Assembly (NCBI RefSeq): GCF_001761485.1
Contig: NC_090775.1
Location: forward strand, 2,363,001 to 2,427,000
Direction of reading: 5' to 3'
Source of the DNA: Yarrowia lipolytica
Lineage: Eukaryota; Ascomycota; Dipodascomycetes; Dipodascales
DNA: 64,000 nt
Every line of letters begins with the position of its first letter. Position 1 is the first letter of the stretch. Under the pieces are notes generated by a model that was not told the DNA's origin, ran no database searches, and was given only the letters and a program-made list of their open reading frames with translations. This document shows, one piece after another, positions 1-9,956 of the stretch. A program made the position numbers and the translations under genes.

Positions 1-63
1 GAGGGCTCGTCGTCAGGACGAAGGGATGATGGCTTTGAGCTGTCGCTTCTGCGAGGTAAATAA
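1..63 (+). CDS. Possible C-terminal end of a gene cut by the left edge
   Basis: The first frame is open from base 1 to a TAA at 61-63 and would encode about 20 residues ending FELSLLRGK. AT-rich sequence resembling a 3' UTR follows directly. No domain can be recognised from so little, and frame 2 is also open slightly further (to about base 80), so this is a weak call. The upstream sequence would settle it. Confidence 0.25.
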   Translation, partial: EGSSSGRRDDGFELSLLRGK

Positions 64-3000
64 TCAAATAAATATATAGATTTTGGACTTGTTGGGGGAA
101 GGCGCGTTGCTACAAGACATGGGGTACTTGTGATGCTGGGCTACCTTCATAATTGGCGCTGCCAGGGTCGCACTGGGTGTAGGCCTTTGACATATGATAC
201 ACCCCACCCTGTGCTCTTCCTGCTTATGCCCTAAATGATGTCTTGAGGACGGTATGCCTTTTACTTGGTAATGGAGTTATAGTGAGATCCTGATACATAT
301 TGTATCTACGAGGTGTCTACTACTGTAGTAGGTACTAGTATCTCTTAACCCCATGCATGTTCTTGTGCATTGATGTAAGACACTGGTGAACATGGGAAGC
401 ATGGTGGGGTGTCTTACTTGTGATTGGCACGCGCGATTGAGAAGATGCTTGTGAAGATGTTGGAGAGCTGTGTACAAGTAGTATAGGTACGGTGCTTTTA
501 GTACCAGTACACGTATTTTTTGTACTGTACTTGTACTTGTACTGGTATATGTATGTCCCTCGGTGGAGATCTCAGATACGCGACATCTAGGAATAGTTAT
601 GACCCTTGATTTGATGGAGTATACCGCTTGTGCAAGTGCACCAGACTTGTTTCACAAGGATGACATCACCAAATTCTCTCCGGCTTGTATTCTCGTACAA
701 GGTACTAGGAATCAACTACCGGTACTTCCGCTGTCGTTTCCTCGACATAGATAAAACTATTGCCGGCTAATAATGTCCTCCCTTTGAAGCGCCCTCTCGA
801 AACTCTCAAATGCCACCCTGGCTATCGACGGAACATCATTCTTCTAGCAGATCACGTGACGGGTGGGTCCCGCTGCTGGCCGGGATTCCTCTCACCGGAT
901 ACATGCCTTCTAATACGCAAGACGGATGTATACGTGGTGATTTTATCTTCTCCTGTGCCGGGCAGATGTACGCCTTGTGAGACTATTTAGAGTGGTAGTG
1001 TAAATGGGTTGATACGGTAGACAGTGGAGAGATACCGGCGCGTACAGGGTCGCAAAGAGTGTATTTGTATAGCCCCCATACATACGGCTATAGATTCAGC
1101 CCTGCGCAACCTTCTATAGCCGACGTATTACCGTCAAATCCGCCGATCCACCGTTTTTTTCCGTGCAGCAGGTTTTTAGCAGTAGCGAAACGTTCATGCT
1201 TTTCTGCAAAACTTTGTGGGCTCTTCCTAAAAATTCCGAGAGTTTAACTGGCACAGACACGACGATTGGCAGCGTTTAGGAAAAAAAAAATAGAAGCCAT
1301 TCAGGGGAGGCGGTTTGACTCTGTTTGCTACAGTGGCCCGTCTGTGGCGCCGGGCGGGCCGATATTGTGGCCCTAGAGTCCCACTGCCCCACATTAGCGA
1401 GAGTTTGACAGGTTCTTTGTGTGTTGATTTAGCCTGGATTTTTAGACCGATGTATATTGGATGGTGTCCAAATGTTACGCTACGTTGAAATTTCAAAAGT
1501 TTAGTTTTTTTTTTTTGATTTTTTTTTTTGATGCGGGTCGTTCCGAAATCAGTTTGGTGGTCTCTCTCTCTTTTTTTGTATTTCGCCAGTATATTACAAT
1601 TTAATTGTGAAGATTTTTTCACAGCGACGATCCCGTGGCTGGTGAGTGGCGTAGTCTTAACCCCGAAGTGGGGGGTCGTCTAACTCCGGCTATTGCTCTC
1701 TCACAGGGCCACACGAGCTGTCACTACGAGTACATACTGTAGGCCACCGCAGAGACAGTATGACACACCACCAAGAAGAGCCATGCCAGCCGGAATAAGT
1801 AAGGAGCGTCTCTGGGCAACTACGTCATCGCTCACAGCCGACGGAGGTCCGATGGACGCACGCGCACAAGTGACTTTCTTGGCCTTGCACACACTCCACT
1901 GAGCCGAAACTCTGCCGTGGAAAAATCCGTCCGGACATGCACAATGCGGAGGGAGTAAACGGAGTGAGCGGAGTAAATAAGTGTAGTTACGCGTAGCTAT
2001 CAGAATACGTTCTCTCCTGATCTTGGATAAACTCACCGGGGCAAGTACAGTTACGACAGACGAGCCTACCAATGTCAGAGCCAAATAATCTCGGTATACC
2101 CCGCTTGTTCCAAGAGCAGGGGGCTTGTACGTGACATAGTGTCTCTTGGGCTGACGTTGGGCGCCTGCCTCATCCTACTCTCCTCCGGGTCGTCTTTGTT
2201 CATGCGGGCGGATCTCATTGGGTGTCGAATGTGTTGATTATGCACTGGCGAAACACTGGATCTTTTCGCTCTTGTGCCTTTTTTCCCTTGATTGGCCTCC
2301 CTGCGGCGCGGTGTGCGGTGTTTACTGAGCCAAAGTCTGCCCGGTGCATAACGGCCGACTCGGCCGAGTAGAAATGAAATCACAAAAAAAGGGACAAGAT
2401 CGGAACAGACACACACTCTGAGATTGGCCAGGCCAATTGCACGGCTTTCTAGTGGCTAATTACGGAGCATCAATGCTGGCAAACGCCCCAGCACCACCCA
2501 AGGTATACAGCCATGATCAGATAAACGTAAAGCCAGCCAAGGGGCTAATCCCGTAGAGTTGGACTAAGTAGCGGGTGTCAGCGACGTCAGAGGGTTCCAG
2601 GCAACATTCTTCCGCCTAGACCGCGAGCTAGGAGACACTACCGGTACCGGCCGCTATGGCCTCTAATACTGCAGTTCGAGTACAACTGCTGTACCCATAC
2701 AATACGCACGCAAATTGGACTCGCCTAAGACACCACTTTAGGGACGAGCAGGCCCCGTGACCAGCCCTCGTGAGAGAGAGAGAGAGAGAGCCAGAGAGAA
2801 AAAGAGAAAAGAGAAAAGAGAAAAGAGATGGAGCTCATACGACTGAAATGCCGATACCGCACACGTTCCGGAGTATTAATCCGCCGATTGCGGGGTGCCA
2901 AACCCAAGAGGTGGTCTCCACACTCGCACAAACAAGCTCACAGGGGCGACTACCTCTAACCGCCAGCCACTAGTGACTGGGGACCGGTCGCTATCGGAGC

Positions 3001-3432
3001 TTGAATGTGGCGAACACCAATAATCTGCGTTGGACGGAACCTCCATATACCAAATAAGGTTCACAAAACCAAAATCTAGGTTCAACTCTAGAGCGTTGTG
3101 AGCTCCCATTGGCTGCAACGGCCCTGATAAGCATGCACCGGAGGCGTGAGCGCACAAAGGCGCATTGAGTCTATGCATTTTAGTGTTTCGTTATCTCAGC
3201 CAATGAGAGGTTCAGAACGGGGAATTTTTGGGTGTTTTGGGCCGAAAAACTGCCCTTGGGCCCTGCGAGGAGATACAGATGGATTATAGCTCTCTGTAGA
3301 GTCTCTTTCCGTCTCAATACGACCCCAATAGCTCATGTCACCCTCCATAGTTTGGCAAGCTCGGCGTTAGGGTTTTCTAGGCCTGCATGAAAAATTCATC
3401 TTCATGTGAGCACACTACAACCTCCGAGAAGG
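64..3432. other. Gene-poor 3.4-kb region upstream of GDH1
   Basis: No ORF here looks like a protein of any known family, and the short ORFs on both strands have low-complexity or random composition. The region contains a (GT)ACTTGTACTTG run near 525-546, several T/A homopolymers at 1270-1290 and 1500-1540, and a purine microsatellite (listed separately). I found no tRNA box A/box B pair. Two GATA-type motifs (GATAAG at 3126-3131; AGATAA on the minus strand around 3189-3194) lie about 300-370 bp before the GDH1 start and are candidate binding sites for nitrogen GATA factors. Confidence 0.5.
2772..2828. repeat. Purine microsatellite (GA)n then (AAAAGAG)n
   Basis: A run of about nine GA dinucleotides (2772-2790) is followed, after a short break, by tandem AAAAGAG-like units up to 2828. 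It is simple sequence with no coding meaning; the overlapping short ORFs encode only alternating Glu/Arg or Ser/Leu. Confidence 0.9.
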
Positions 3433-3440
3433 TATATATA
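3433..3440 (+). promoter_or_regulatory. TATA box of GDH1
   Basis: TATATATA lies 56-63 bp before the GDH1 ATG in a short pyrimidine-containing leader. The spacing resembles that of the MFS gene in this window (TATATATA at 40122-40129, ATG at 40178). Confidence 0.65.
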
Positions 3441-3495
3441 GAGGAGACAAGTCTGTAGCTTTGAATCTTTCTCCTCAGTAACACCGACAATCACA

Positions 3496-4872
3496 ATGAA
3501 CTACCCCGCTGAACCCGAATTCCAACAGGCTTACGACGAGCTCTACAACTCCATCCACGACTCGACTCTGTTCGACAAGCACCCCGAGTTCGAGAAGGTC
3601 ATCCCTGTGGTGTCTGTTCCTGAGCGAATCATCCAGTTCCGAGTTGTGTGGGAGGACGACCAGGGCAAGCTGCAGGTCAACCGTGGCTACCGAGTCCAGT
3701 TCAACTCCGCTCTGGGCCCTTACAAGGGAGGTCTCCGATTCCACCCTTCCGTCAACCTGTCCATTCTCAAGTTCCTCGGATACGAGCAGATCTTCAAGAA
3801 CGCCCTGACCGGCCTCAACATTGGAGGTGGTAAGGGAGGTGCTGACTTTGACCCCAAGGGCAAGTCCGACGCCGAGATTCGACGATTCTGCTACGCCTTC
3901 ATGGGCGAGCTCCACAGACACATTGGTGCTGACACTGATGTCCCTGCCGGTGATATCGGTGTTGGTGGTCGAGAGGTCGGTTTCCTCTTCGGCGCCTACA
4001 AGAAGTACAAGAACACCTGGGAGGGTGTTCTGACCGGTAAGGGTCTGACCTGGGGTGGATCTCTGATCCGACCTGAGGCTACCGGTTTCGGTCTCGTCTA
4101 CTACGTTGAGAAGATGATTGAGTACGCCACCTCCGGCAAGGAGTCCTTCAAGGGCAAGCGAGTCGCCATCTCTGGTTCCGGTAACGTTGCCCAGTACGCC
4201 GCTCTCAAGGTCATTGAGCTCGGCGGAAACGTTGTCTCCATGTCCGACTCTAAGGGCGCTCTGGTGCTGGTCTCCGACTTCACCGAGGGCTTCACCCCCG
4301 CCGAGATTGAGCAGATTGCCGATATCAAGCTCCAGCACAAGGAGCTGGCCTCTCTCTACCCCTCCGCCACTCTTCCCGAGACCAAGTTCAAGTACATTGA
4401 GGACGCTCGACCCTGGTGCCACGTTGGCAAGGTCGACGTTGCTCTTCCTTGTGCCACCCAGAACGAGGTTTCCGGTGAGGAGGCCAAGTCTCTGGTTGCT
4501 GCTGGCTGCAAGTTCATCGCCGAGGGCTCCAACATGGGCTGTGAGTCCGACGCCATTGAGGTCTTCGAGGCCGAGCGAATGGCCCGACCTAACGGTATCT
4601 GGTACGGTCCCGGTAAGGCTGCCAACGCTGGTGGTGTTGCCGTTTCCGGTCTGGAGATGGCCCAGAACTCTCAGCGAATCTCCTGGACCAAGGAGGAGGT
4701 TGACCAGAAGCTCAAGGATATCATGGTCGACTGCTTCAACACCTGCGTTGAGACTGCTTCTACTTACTCCTCCGAGAAGGTCGATGGCCTCCCCTCTCTC
4801 GTCAAGGGTGCCAACATTGCTGGTTTCCTCAAGGTCTCTGCTGCCATGAAGGACCACGGTGATTTCTGGTAA
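3496..4872 (+). CDS. GDH1: NADP-specific glutamate dehydrogenase
   Basis: This 458-residue cytosolic enzyme makes glutamate from 2-oxoglutarate, ammonium and NADPH, the main ammonium-assimilating step in yeasts. The length matches fungal NADP-GDH. The active-site motif [13 protein letters not shown] is visible, with the catalytic lysine at about residue 113. The substrate-binding segment [11 protein letters not shown] lies at 74-84 and the Rossmann turn SGSGNVAQ at 226-233, followed by SDSKG near 251-255, compatible with NADP use. The start is the first ATG, 56 bp after a TATA box, and the N-terminus aligns with the family from memory. There is no intron. The gene is convergent with DUG1. GATA motifs upstream suggest nitrogen regulation, which is an inference. 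A 492-aa antisense ORF over the same DNA is a codon-bias shadow. Confidence 0.97.
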   Translation: MNYPAEPEFQQAYDELYNSIHDSTLFDKHPEFEKVIPVVSVPERIIQFRVVWEDDQGKLQVNRGYRVQFNSALGPYKGGLRFHPSVNLSILKFLGYEQIFKNALTGLNIGGGKGGADFDPKGKSDAEIRRFCYAFMGELHRHIGADTDVPAGDIGVGGREVGFLFGAYKKYKNTWEGVLTGKGLTWGGSLIRPEATGFGLVYYVEKMIEYATSGKESFKGKRVAISGSGNVAQYAALKVIELGGNVVSMSDSKGALVLVSDFTEGFTPAEIEQIADIKLQHKELASLYPSATLPETKFKYIEDARPWCHVGKVDVALPCATQNEVSGEEAKSLVAAGCKFIAEGSNMGCESDAIEVFEAERMARPNGIWYGPGKAANAGGVAVSGLEMAQNSQRISWTKEEVDQKLKDIMVDCFNTCVETASTYSSEKVDGLPSLVKGANIAGFLKVSAAMKDHGDFW

Positions 4873-6264
4873 ACTAACAATTAACGACTGTATGATAGAA
4901 TAATAATATTTATATGATGAAACAAGACCTGGTATCGTAGTAGTAGTTTCCATATTTCCAACTTCGCTCGCTCTAAATTCCCAAACTCGGTTTTCTATGG
5001 CGCCACTTTATCGTTCCCTCTTCAATCATGTTCGCCGCGCTCTCGTCTGTTTACCGACTAATTACCGGAGTAATTAAACTCGAATTTCACTTTAGGTTCA
5101 GGAAAAACTGTTGCTGGCAAACACAACCCCCTCTCTGCTCTTGGCACGCATGCCTCAGGTGGAGACGCATCATCAACCAAAAGTTTTTCCGAACACCAAT
5201 CAAAGGGGGAAGTTAGCGAGGCTTACGCGGGGTCTCTTCCGACGAGTTCCGGTGGCCCGCCGGTATGGAGCAAGAACACCTACTTGTAGTCTACGACGGT
5301 GTCAAGTACGGTTTTGTGAACGGCCATCATCTCCCATGGCTCGTGTACCAGAGTGGGTACCCTCAGTTCTAAAGCAAAAGCGTGTCTCAAGGAAGGAACG
5401 AAACGGCGGGGTTTGAGAGACGGCATTCCAGATTTTCAGGGATGAAACGCGGCCTTTCAAACAAGACGGATATCGACACGGCCCTGTTATTCAGAAGCAA
5501 GCATTGAGTGGATCTTTGCGTAGAAGGAGGCAACACATTGAGCAAAGCACTTCACAGCAAATACGACAAGTTCTGTAGCTACCCATTCCGATACACACTC
5601 TTGCCGAATACCTAATACGGGCGCCCTACTAGATCTTCTGTAGGTTGGTATGGTATATTGCCTCAGTCGTTTCTTGTTTGACACATGTTACCAATAATTT
5701 CCAATTGCCCCAAATCCTCCCATGCCCTTTTGTTGCAATAATCTACGTCCCTTCCTCAGCCACACCCAATGATGTGGTCCACAATAAATCCGACGCTCAA
5801 TTTTTAGGGTCACATCACACCTAAGGAAGGTAATCGAGAATGCACGTCTCTTCATTATACGGTCTACGGCGCCGGTGGGAGCCATATGCCTGGCTGATAT
5901 AGACTCAAAAAAAGACTGAACGAGGCAGGGGATGGTGCTTCCTATTTCTCCCGAGACCTGAGCGGCTCAATATGTGGGATAAAGGCATTATTCAGGAACA
6001 ACCGACAGACGAATGGTTCTTAAAAGCTTAACTAAATGACATACATACAAACAAGAATAATCAACCCCGCTTCAACAACAGTTCAACTAATATACAGAAC
6101 AATTAACAATTCATCGTCACAAGTAACTAAATATTGCCCATTCATCGGCAATAATCTTCAACCTATCTACAGCTACCGTAGAACACACCGATAAAGATGC
6201 TCTCACAACTCTCACTGAAGATCTTCAACCTTTACTTATATAAATAGCGGTATTTCCACCCCGC
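4873..6264. other. 1.4-kb convergent intergenic region (GDH1 / DUG1)
   Basis: Both flanking genes end here, so 3' UTRs and terminators are expected. AT-rich sequence follows the GDH1 stop at 4873-4925 and precedes the DUG1 stop at 6020-6245. I see no convincing ORF, tRNA or repeat. ACTTGTAG, the recurrent intergenic motif described in the findings, occurs at about 5282-5289. Confidence 0.5.
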
Positions 6265-7987
6265 TTACTCCTTCTTCTCCTCAGCAATGTAGTGGAGGTA
6301 GGCTCCGAGAGTCTTGACTCCTCCAATGTAGTTGGAGATGTTGAGCTTCTCGTTGATGGAGTGGGCTCCATCGTCTCCTCGGCCCATGGGCAGCAGCAGA
6401 ACATCAGATTTGGTGGCCTGCTCGAAAATGAGGGTGATAGGAATAGATCCACCCTCTCGGGTGAGATCGGGCTCGACTCCCCACACAGCCTTGGTGGCCT
6501 TCTTGGCGGCGGTGAAGTTCCAGTTGTTGGGGTCAGACACCCAGTAGTCACCGTCGTGGACAAGCTCGACGTTCAGCTTGCACTTAGAACCGAGCTTGGC
6601 AAACTCCTTCTCAACGTGGGCAAACACAAGCTCGTCCAGCATCTTGGAGTTGATGTTGGGGACAGTTCGGATGGAGAACTTACCGGAGACCTTGGCAGGA
6701 ATAACGGTCTTGGCTCCAGCACCAGAGAACGCGCCCTCAATACCGTGGATAGAGAGGGAGGGGTATCGCCATCGAGCCATGAGGGTGTCCTCCTTGGTAG
6801 AGTGCATGTTGATGTCGTTACCACCGGTAGCCTCGGTGAGCTCCTTGATGTCGTAGTGAATGTCGTCGTATCGAGATCGCTCCTCCTCGGTTACGGGAGC
6901 AACCATCTTGTCGACGCCCTCGATCTGGATCTTGCCCTTGCCGTCGACCAGGGTGGCCAGCACCTTGGAGAGATCAATCATGGGCTCGTTGACAATACCT
7001 CCAAAGACACCGGAGTGCAGATCAGCACCGGGGCCGGTGATGGTGATGGAATAGTAGTTGCAGCCTCGCAGACCGTAGGTAAGAACGGGGTGGGTGGTTC
7101 CCAGCCAGTAGTTGTCGGAGATGCACACGGCGTCAACACCCTTGAAGTACTTGTCGCCCTCGGCGAAGACGAGCTGTTCAAGACCGAGAGAGCCAGACTC
7201 CTCCATGCCCTCGAAACACATGACAAGGTTGACGGGGAAGTCGATGCCGGCCTTCTTGTAGGCCTCAATGGCGTTGAGCCAGCCAATGACGGGACCCTTA
7301 TCATCGGTGGAGCCTCGGCCGTACATGACGTCCTTCTCCTCGTCCACGGTCAGAACGAAGGGGTCGGTGTTCCAGCCGTCCTCCTTGAGAGCGGGCTGAA
7401 CATCTAGATGGCCGTAGATAAGGATGTTCTTCTTGTTGGCATCATTGCCGTACTTGGCAAGCACAACGGGGGGAAGCTGCAGATCCTCGGTGCCCTCCTG
7501 GACACCCAGCTCTCGGAGCTCAATGTCGTGAGCGCCCAGAGCCTTGAGCTGGTCAACGGTCCAATGGGCCATTTTGACCACCTCAGGTCGGTGCTCGGCG
7601 TCGGCAGACACGGAGGGGATAGCCACGGCGTCAGAGAGTCCTAGTGGTTAGTATGGTTGATTCGGTTATCGGTGTACTTGGGCGGTAACTAAAAAACGCC
7701 ACTGACACGTCACGAGTGGAGATGGAGAGACACAACTACTGGCACAAACGTTGAGACCACGACATTTCCACGGCCATGGCGCGTAATGACACACTCTCTG
7801 TGCTGGTCTGTGTCGTGTCTTTCGCCAGTGCCTGTGTCTGTGCAACTGTGGTTAGTCCCACAGACCCATAACCCCACTCCACACATGAGGGTGTTTTAGC
7901 CGCCAAATCCGCAGGCAGATACTCACGCTGGATGAATTCGGGCTTGAGAGAGTCGACGGTCTCGAAAAACTTGTTGAGATCAGCCAT
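6265..7987 (-). CDS. DUG1: Cys-Gly metallodipeptidase, two exons
   Basis: M20-family dipeptidase that cleaves Cys-Gly and other dipeptides during glutathione and peptide turnover. I predict exon 1 at 7927-7987 (61 nt, starting MADLNKFFETVDSLKPEFIQ) and exon 2 at 6265-7640. The 286-nt intron (7641-7926) begins GTGAGT and ends TACTAACCACTAG. Joining them restores the family N-terminus (R-LSDAVAIPSVSADAEHRPEV) and gives 478 aa, close to yeast Dug1. Without the intron the ORF lacks a true ATG. Metal ligands by family alignment are His98 and Asp100 (YGHLDVQ), Asp133 (GRGSTDDKG), Glu167/Glu168 (EGMEESGS), Asp196 (CISDNYW) and a C-terminal His in GAHSINEK. The gene is divergent from the eIF4E-like gene. 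Confidence 0.95.
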
Positions 7988-8960
7988 TGTGTGTTTAGAT
8001 GAGGAGAGAGAAGAAAGAAATTTCTGGTGGTGAAGAGTGGGCCCGCAGAGTCCATGCAGGTTGAGTGCCGTACGGTTAGCGTGCCCTAACCCCAGTTTGG
8101 AGCTGAGGCCACTTCGGCTAGTCGGAGTCCGTCGATCCGAGCCTCTGATTCCTGTGCGGCACGCTCGCGTCAGGCCGCTGAGGTGGTGGGCGAACGTCGC
8201 TTTGCTCATCTGTGTCACTCCTCGACGGCTTGTCTTACTGTTTCAGCCGTGCAATTCGGGCTGGTTTTGTTCAACTGGTGCTTTTGGTTAGACAGGAGGC
8301 TAAGTGCAAATAGCATCTGGGCCATTACGCAACCAGGGTTTTGATAGTGTTCAGTGGACCACTGAGGTGTCTACAAAATCTGGTGGAACAGGGATATATA
8401 TGTACACCCGAAAATACAGCGGTTACAACACCAGTGTGACAGCATGATGGCATAACAGACGCCATCTGGTTTACTCACTTAATTCACTATAGATAGACAC
8501 ACCATTTACTCAGCTATGGCGGGCTGATTTTTTCAGCGGTCACATGACAATGACGTCAGAAAAGAGAGCACGAATAATATCTGTCTTGCAGAGTAGTTGG
8601 AGACACAAAACCAAAGCGAATCACATATAACCGTGTCTGCGCGCCTAAAAACAGTCTTCTTATTGTACCCTGCTTTTGACACCGGCCTCCCAGCTCCTTC
8701 TATAATGTGTTCCTCCCCCACACATCTGATTGCGCGTTTTGAGTTTGGGTTGCAAAATCTGAAGACCTCACATCATACAATAGAAATCAAATCTATACCA
8801 CATTCCCCACAACATAGCAGCTTCTTGCGACCCGCATTTTTCTTTCGACACAGAAGCAAACCAGCGACATTCTAACTCACTCGCAGCAACACGCAACCCA
8901 CCAACTTTTAGCAATACCAACCACCCCAGAAAACAAGAACACAGTTGAACAGCAGAACTC
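7988..8960. other. Divergent promoter region DUG1 / eIF4E-like
   Basis: This 973-bp region drives DUG1 leftward and the eIF4E-like gene rightward. It holds no credible ORF. The last 150 bp before 8961 are C/A-rich, typical of a yeast 5' leader. A TGACGTCA palindrome lies at about 8551-8558 and could be a CRE/ATF-type site, but it is a single occurrence. Confidence 0.45.
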
Positions 8961-9956
8961 ATGTCAGACGTCTCTTCGATTTGGAACAAGAAACACAGCG
9001 ACTTTAGTTTCGGCACGGGATTCAAGGACTTCAAGGAAAACGGCGCTCTCAGCCCTGCATCGCCAATTGGATCGTCCATCGGAGGACCATGGCGACCTCG
9101 AGCAGGCAAGGACTCTTCGGCAGTAGGAGCTATCGGAGGGTCCAAACGGTTTGAACGGAAACACAACGGCTCTCACCATCACCACGGAGGAAACCAAGGT
9201 GGCGGAAGCGCTCCCAGAGTGCCGTATGATGACCCAAGCACGCCTCTGATGGACCCCAACACGGTGGTCAACGAAAACAACGAGGTGGTGGTGACCCCAC
9301 GGCTGGGCCAACGGATCCTGGAGTCCCAGTGGACCATCTGGTTTTTCTATCGGGCTCAGGGCGTGCGGATCTCCAACTACGAGGCGGCCACCAAGCGAGT
9401 ATGCACTTTTGCCACCGTGGAGGAGTTTTGGTCGTTCTACGGACATCTGAAACATGTCGACAAGCTGCCATACACCTCCGAGTTCCAGGTCTTTCGACGG
9501 GGAATCAAGCCCATGTGGGAAGACAGCCACAACGTGTGCGGAGGCAAATGGGTGTGCAGATTGAGACGACCTTCGAAGCAGTTTGCCAAACTGGACAACG
9601 ATGACGATATTGTTGTGCCCACTAGAGCCCCTCCCATGCAGATTGCCTCTCTCAGGCACCAGGCAGCAGTATACTGGGAAAAGCTATTGTTGGCCCTGGT
9701 TGGCGGTACTCTGTTGCCCGAGGGCCAGTACCAGGACGAGATTGTAGGAGCTGTCATCTCGGTACGAAAGGAGGAGGATATCATTTCCGTGTGGAACCGG
9801 ACTAGCAACGATCCCCAGGTGACTGAGGCTATTCGAGCAGGAATGCAGGCGGTTCTGGGAGTTCCTGAAAGTGTGACCTTTGAGTACAAGGTGCACTCGG
9901 ACAGTCTCAAGGAGGGAGTGGAGAAACAGGCTCTGTACGAGACCGAGGAGAAGTAG
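8961..9956 (+). CDS. eIF4E-family cap-binding protein, 4EHP-like
   Basis: A 331-residue protein whose C-terminal two thirds (about 115-320) is an eIF4E fold. LESQWTIWFF (121-130), ATVEEFWSFYGHL with the dorsal Trp157, and GIKPMWED with Trp186-Glu187 are clear. The first cap-sandwich residue, Trp in canonical eIF4E, is Tyr140 here (VRISNYEAA), as in class II eIF4E/4EHP. GGKWVCRLRR continues the fold. The N-terminal 110 residues are low-complexity Gly/Ser/His with a short poly-His run and look disordered. The family binds m7G-capped mRNA; class II members usually repress or specialise translation instead of serving as the general factor. This gene is therefore probably additional to the housekeeping eIF4E. 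No intron is needed. Confidence 0.9.
   Translation: MSDVSSIWNKKHSDFSFGTGFKDFKENGALSPASPIGSSIGGPWRPRAGKDSSAVGAIGGSKRFERKHNGSHHHHGGNQGGGSAPRVPYDDPSTPLMDPNTVVNENNEVVVTPRLGQRILESQWTIWFFYRAQGVRISNYEAATKRVCTFATVEEFWSFYGHLKHVDKLPYTSEFQVFRRGIKPMWEDSHNVCGGKWVCRLRRPSKQFAKLDNDDDIVVPTRAPPMQIASLRHQAAVYWEKLLLALVGGTLLPEGQYQDEIVGAVISVRKEEDIISVWNRTSNDPQVTEAIRAGMQAVLGVPESVTFEYKVHSDSLKEGVEKQALYETEEK

Noticed and set aside
1701-2084. Minus-strand ORF starting MALTLVGSSVVTVLAP followed by a GTGAGT donor
   Set aside because: The start resembles a signal peptide and the donor is good, but I found no CTAAC-AG acceptor downstream that opens a sensible second exon.
3057-3100. Repeated GGTTCA motifs resembling a tRNA B box
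   Set aside because: No matching A box or acceptor stem within tRNA distance.
3475-4953. 492-codon ORF on the minus strand covering GDH1
   Set aside because: It is the antisense shadow of a highly codon-biased gene; composition is Leu/Val/Gly/Ser with no family, and the plus-strand GDH1 is unmistakable.
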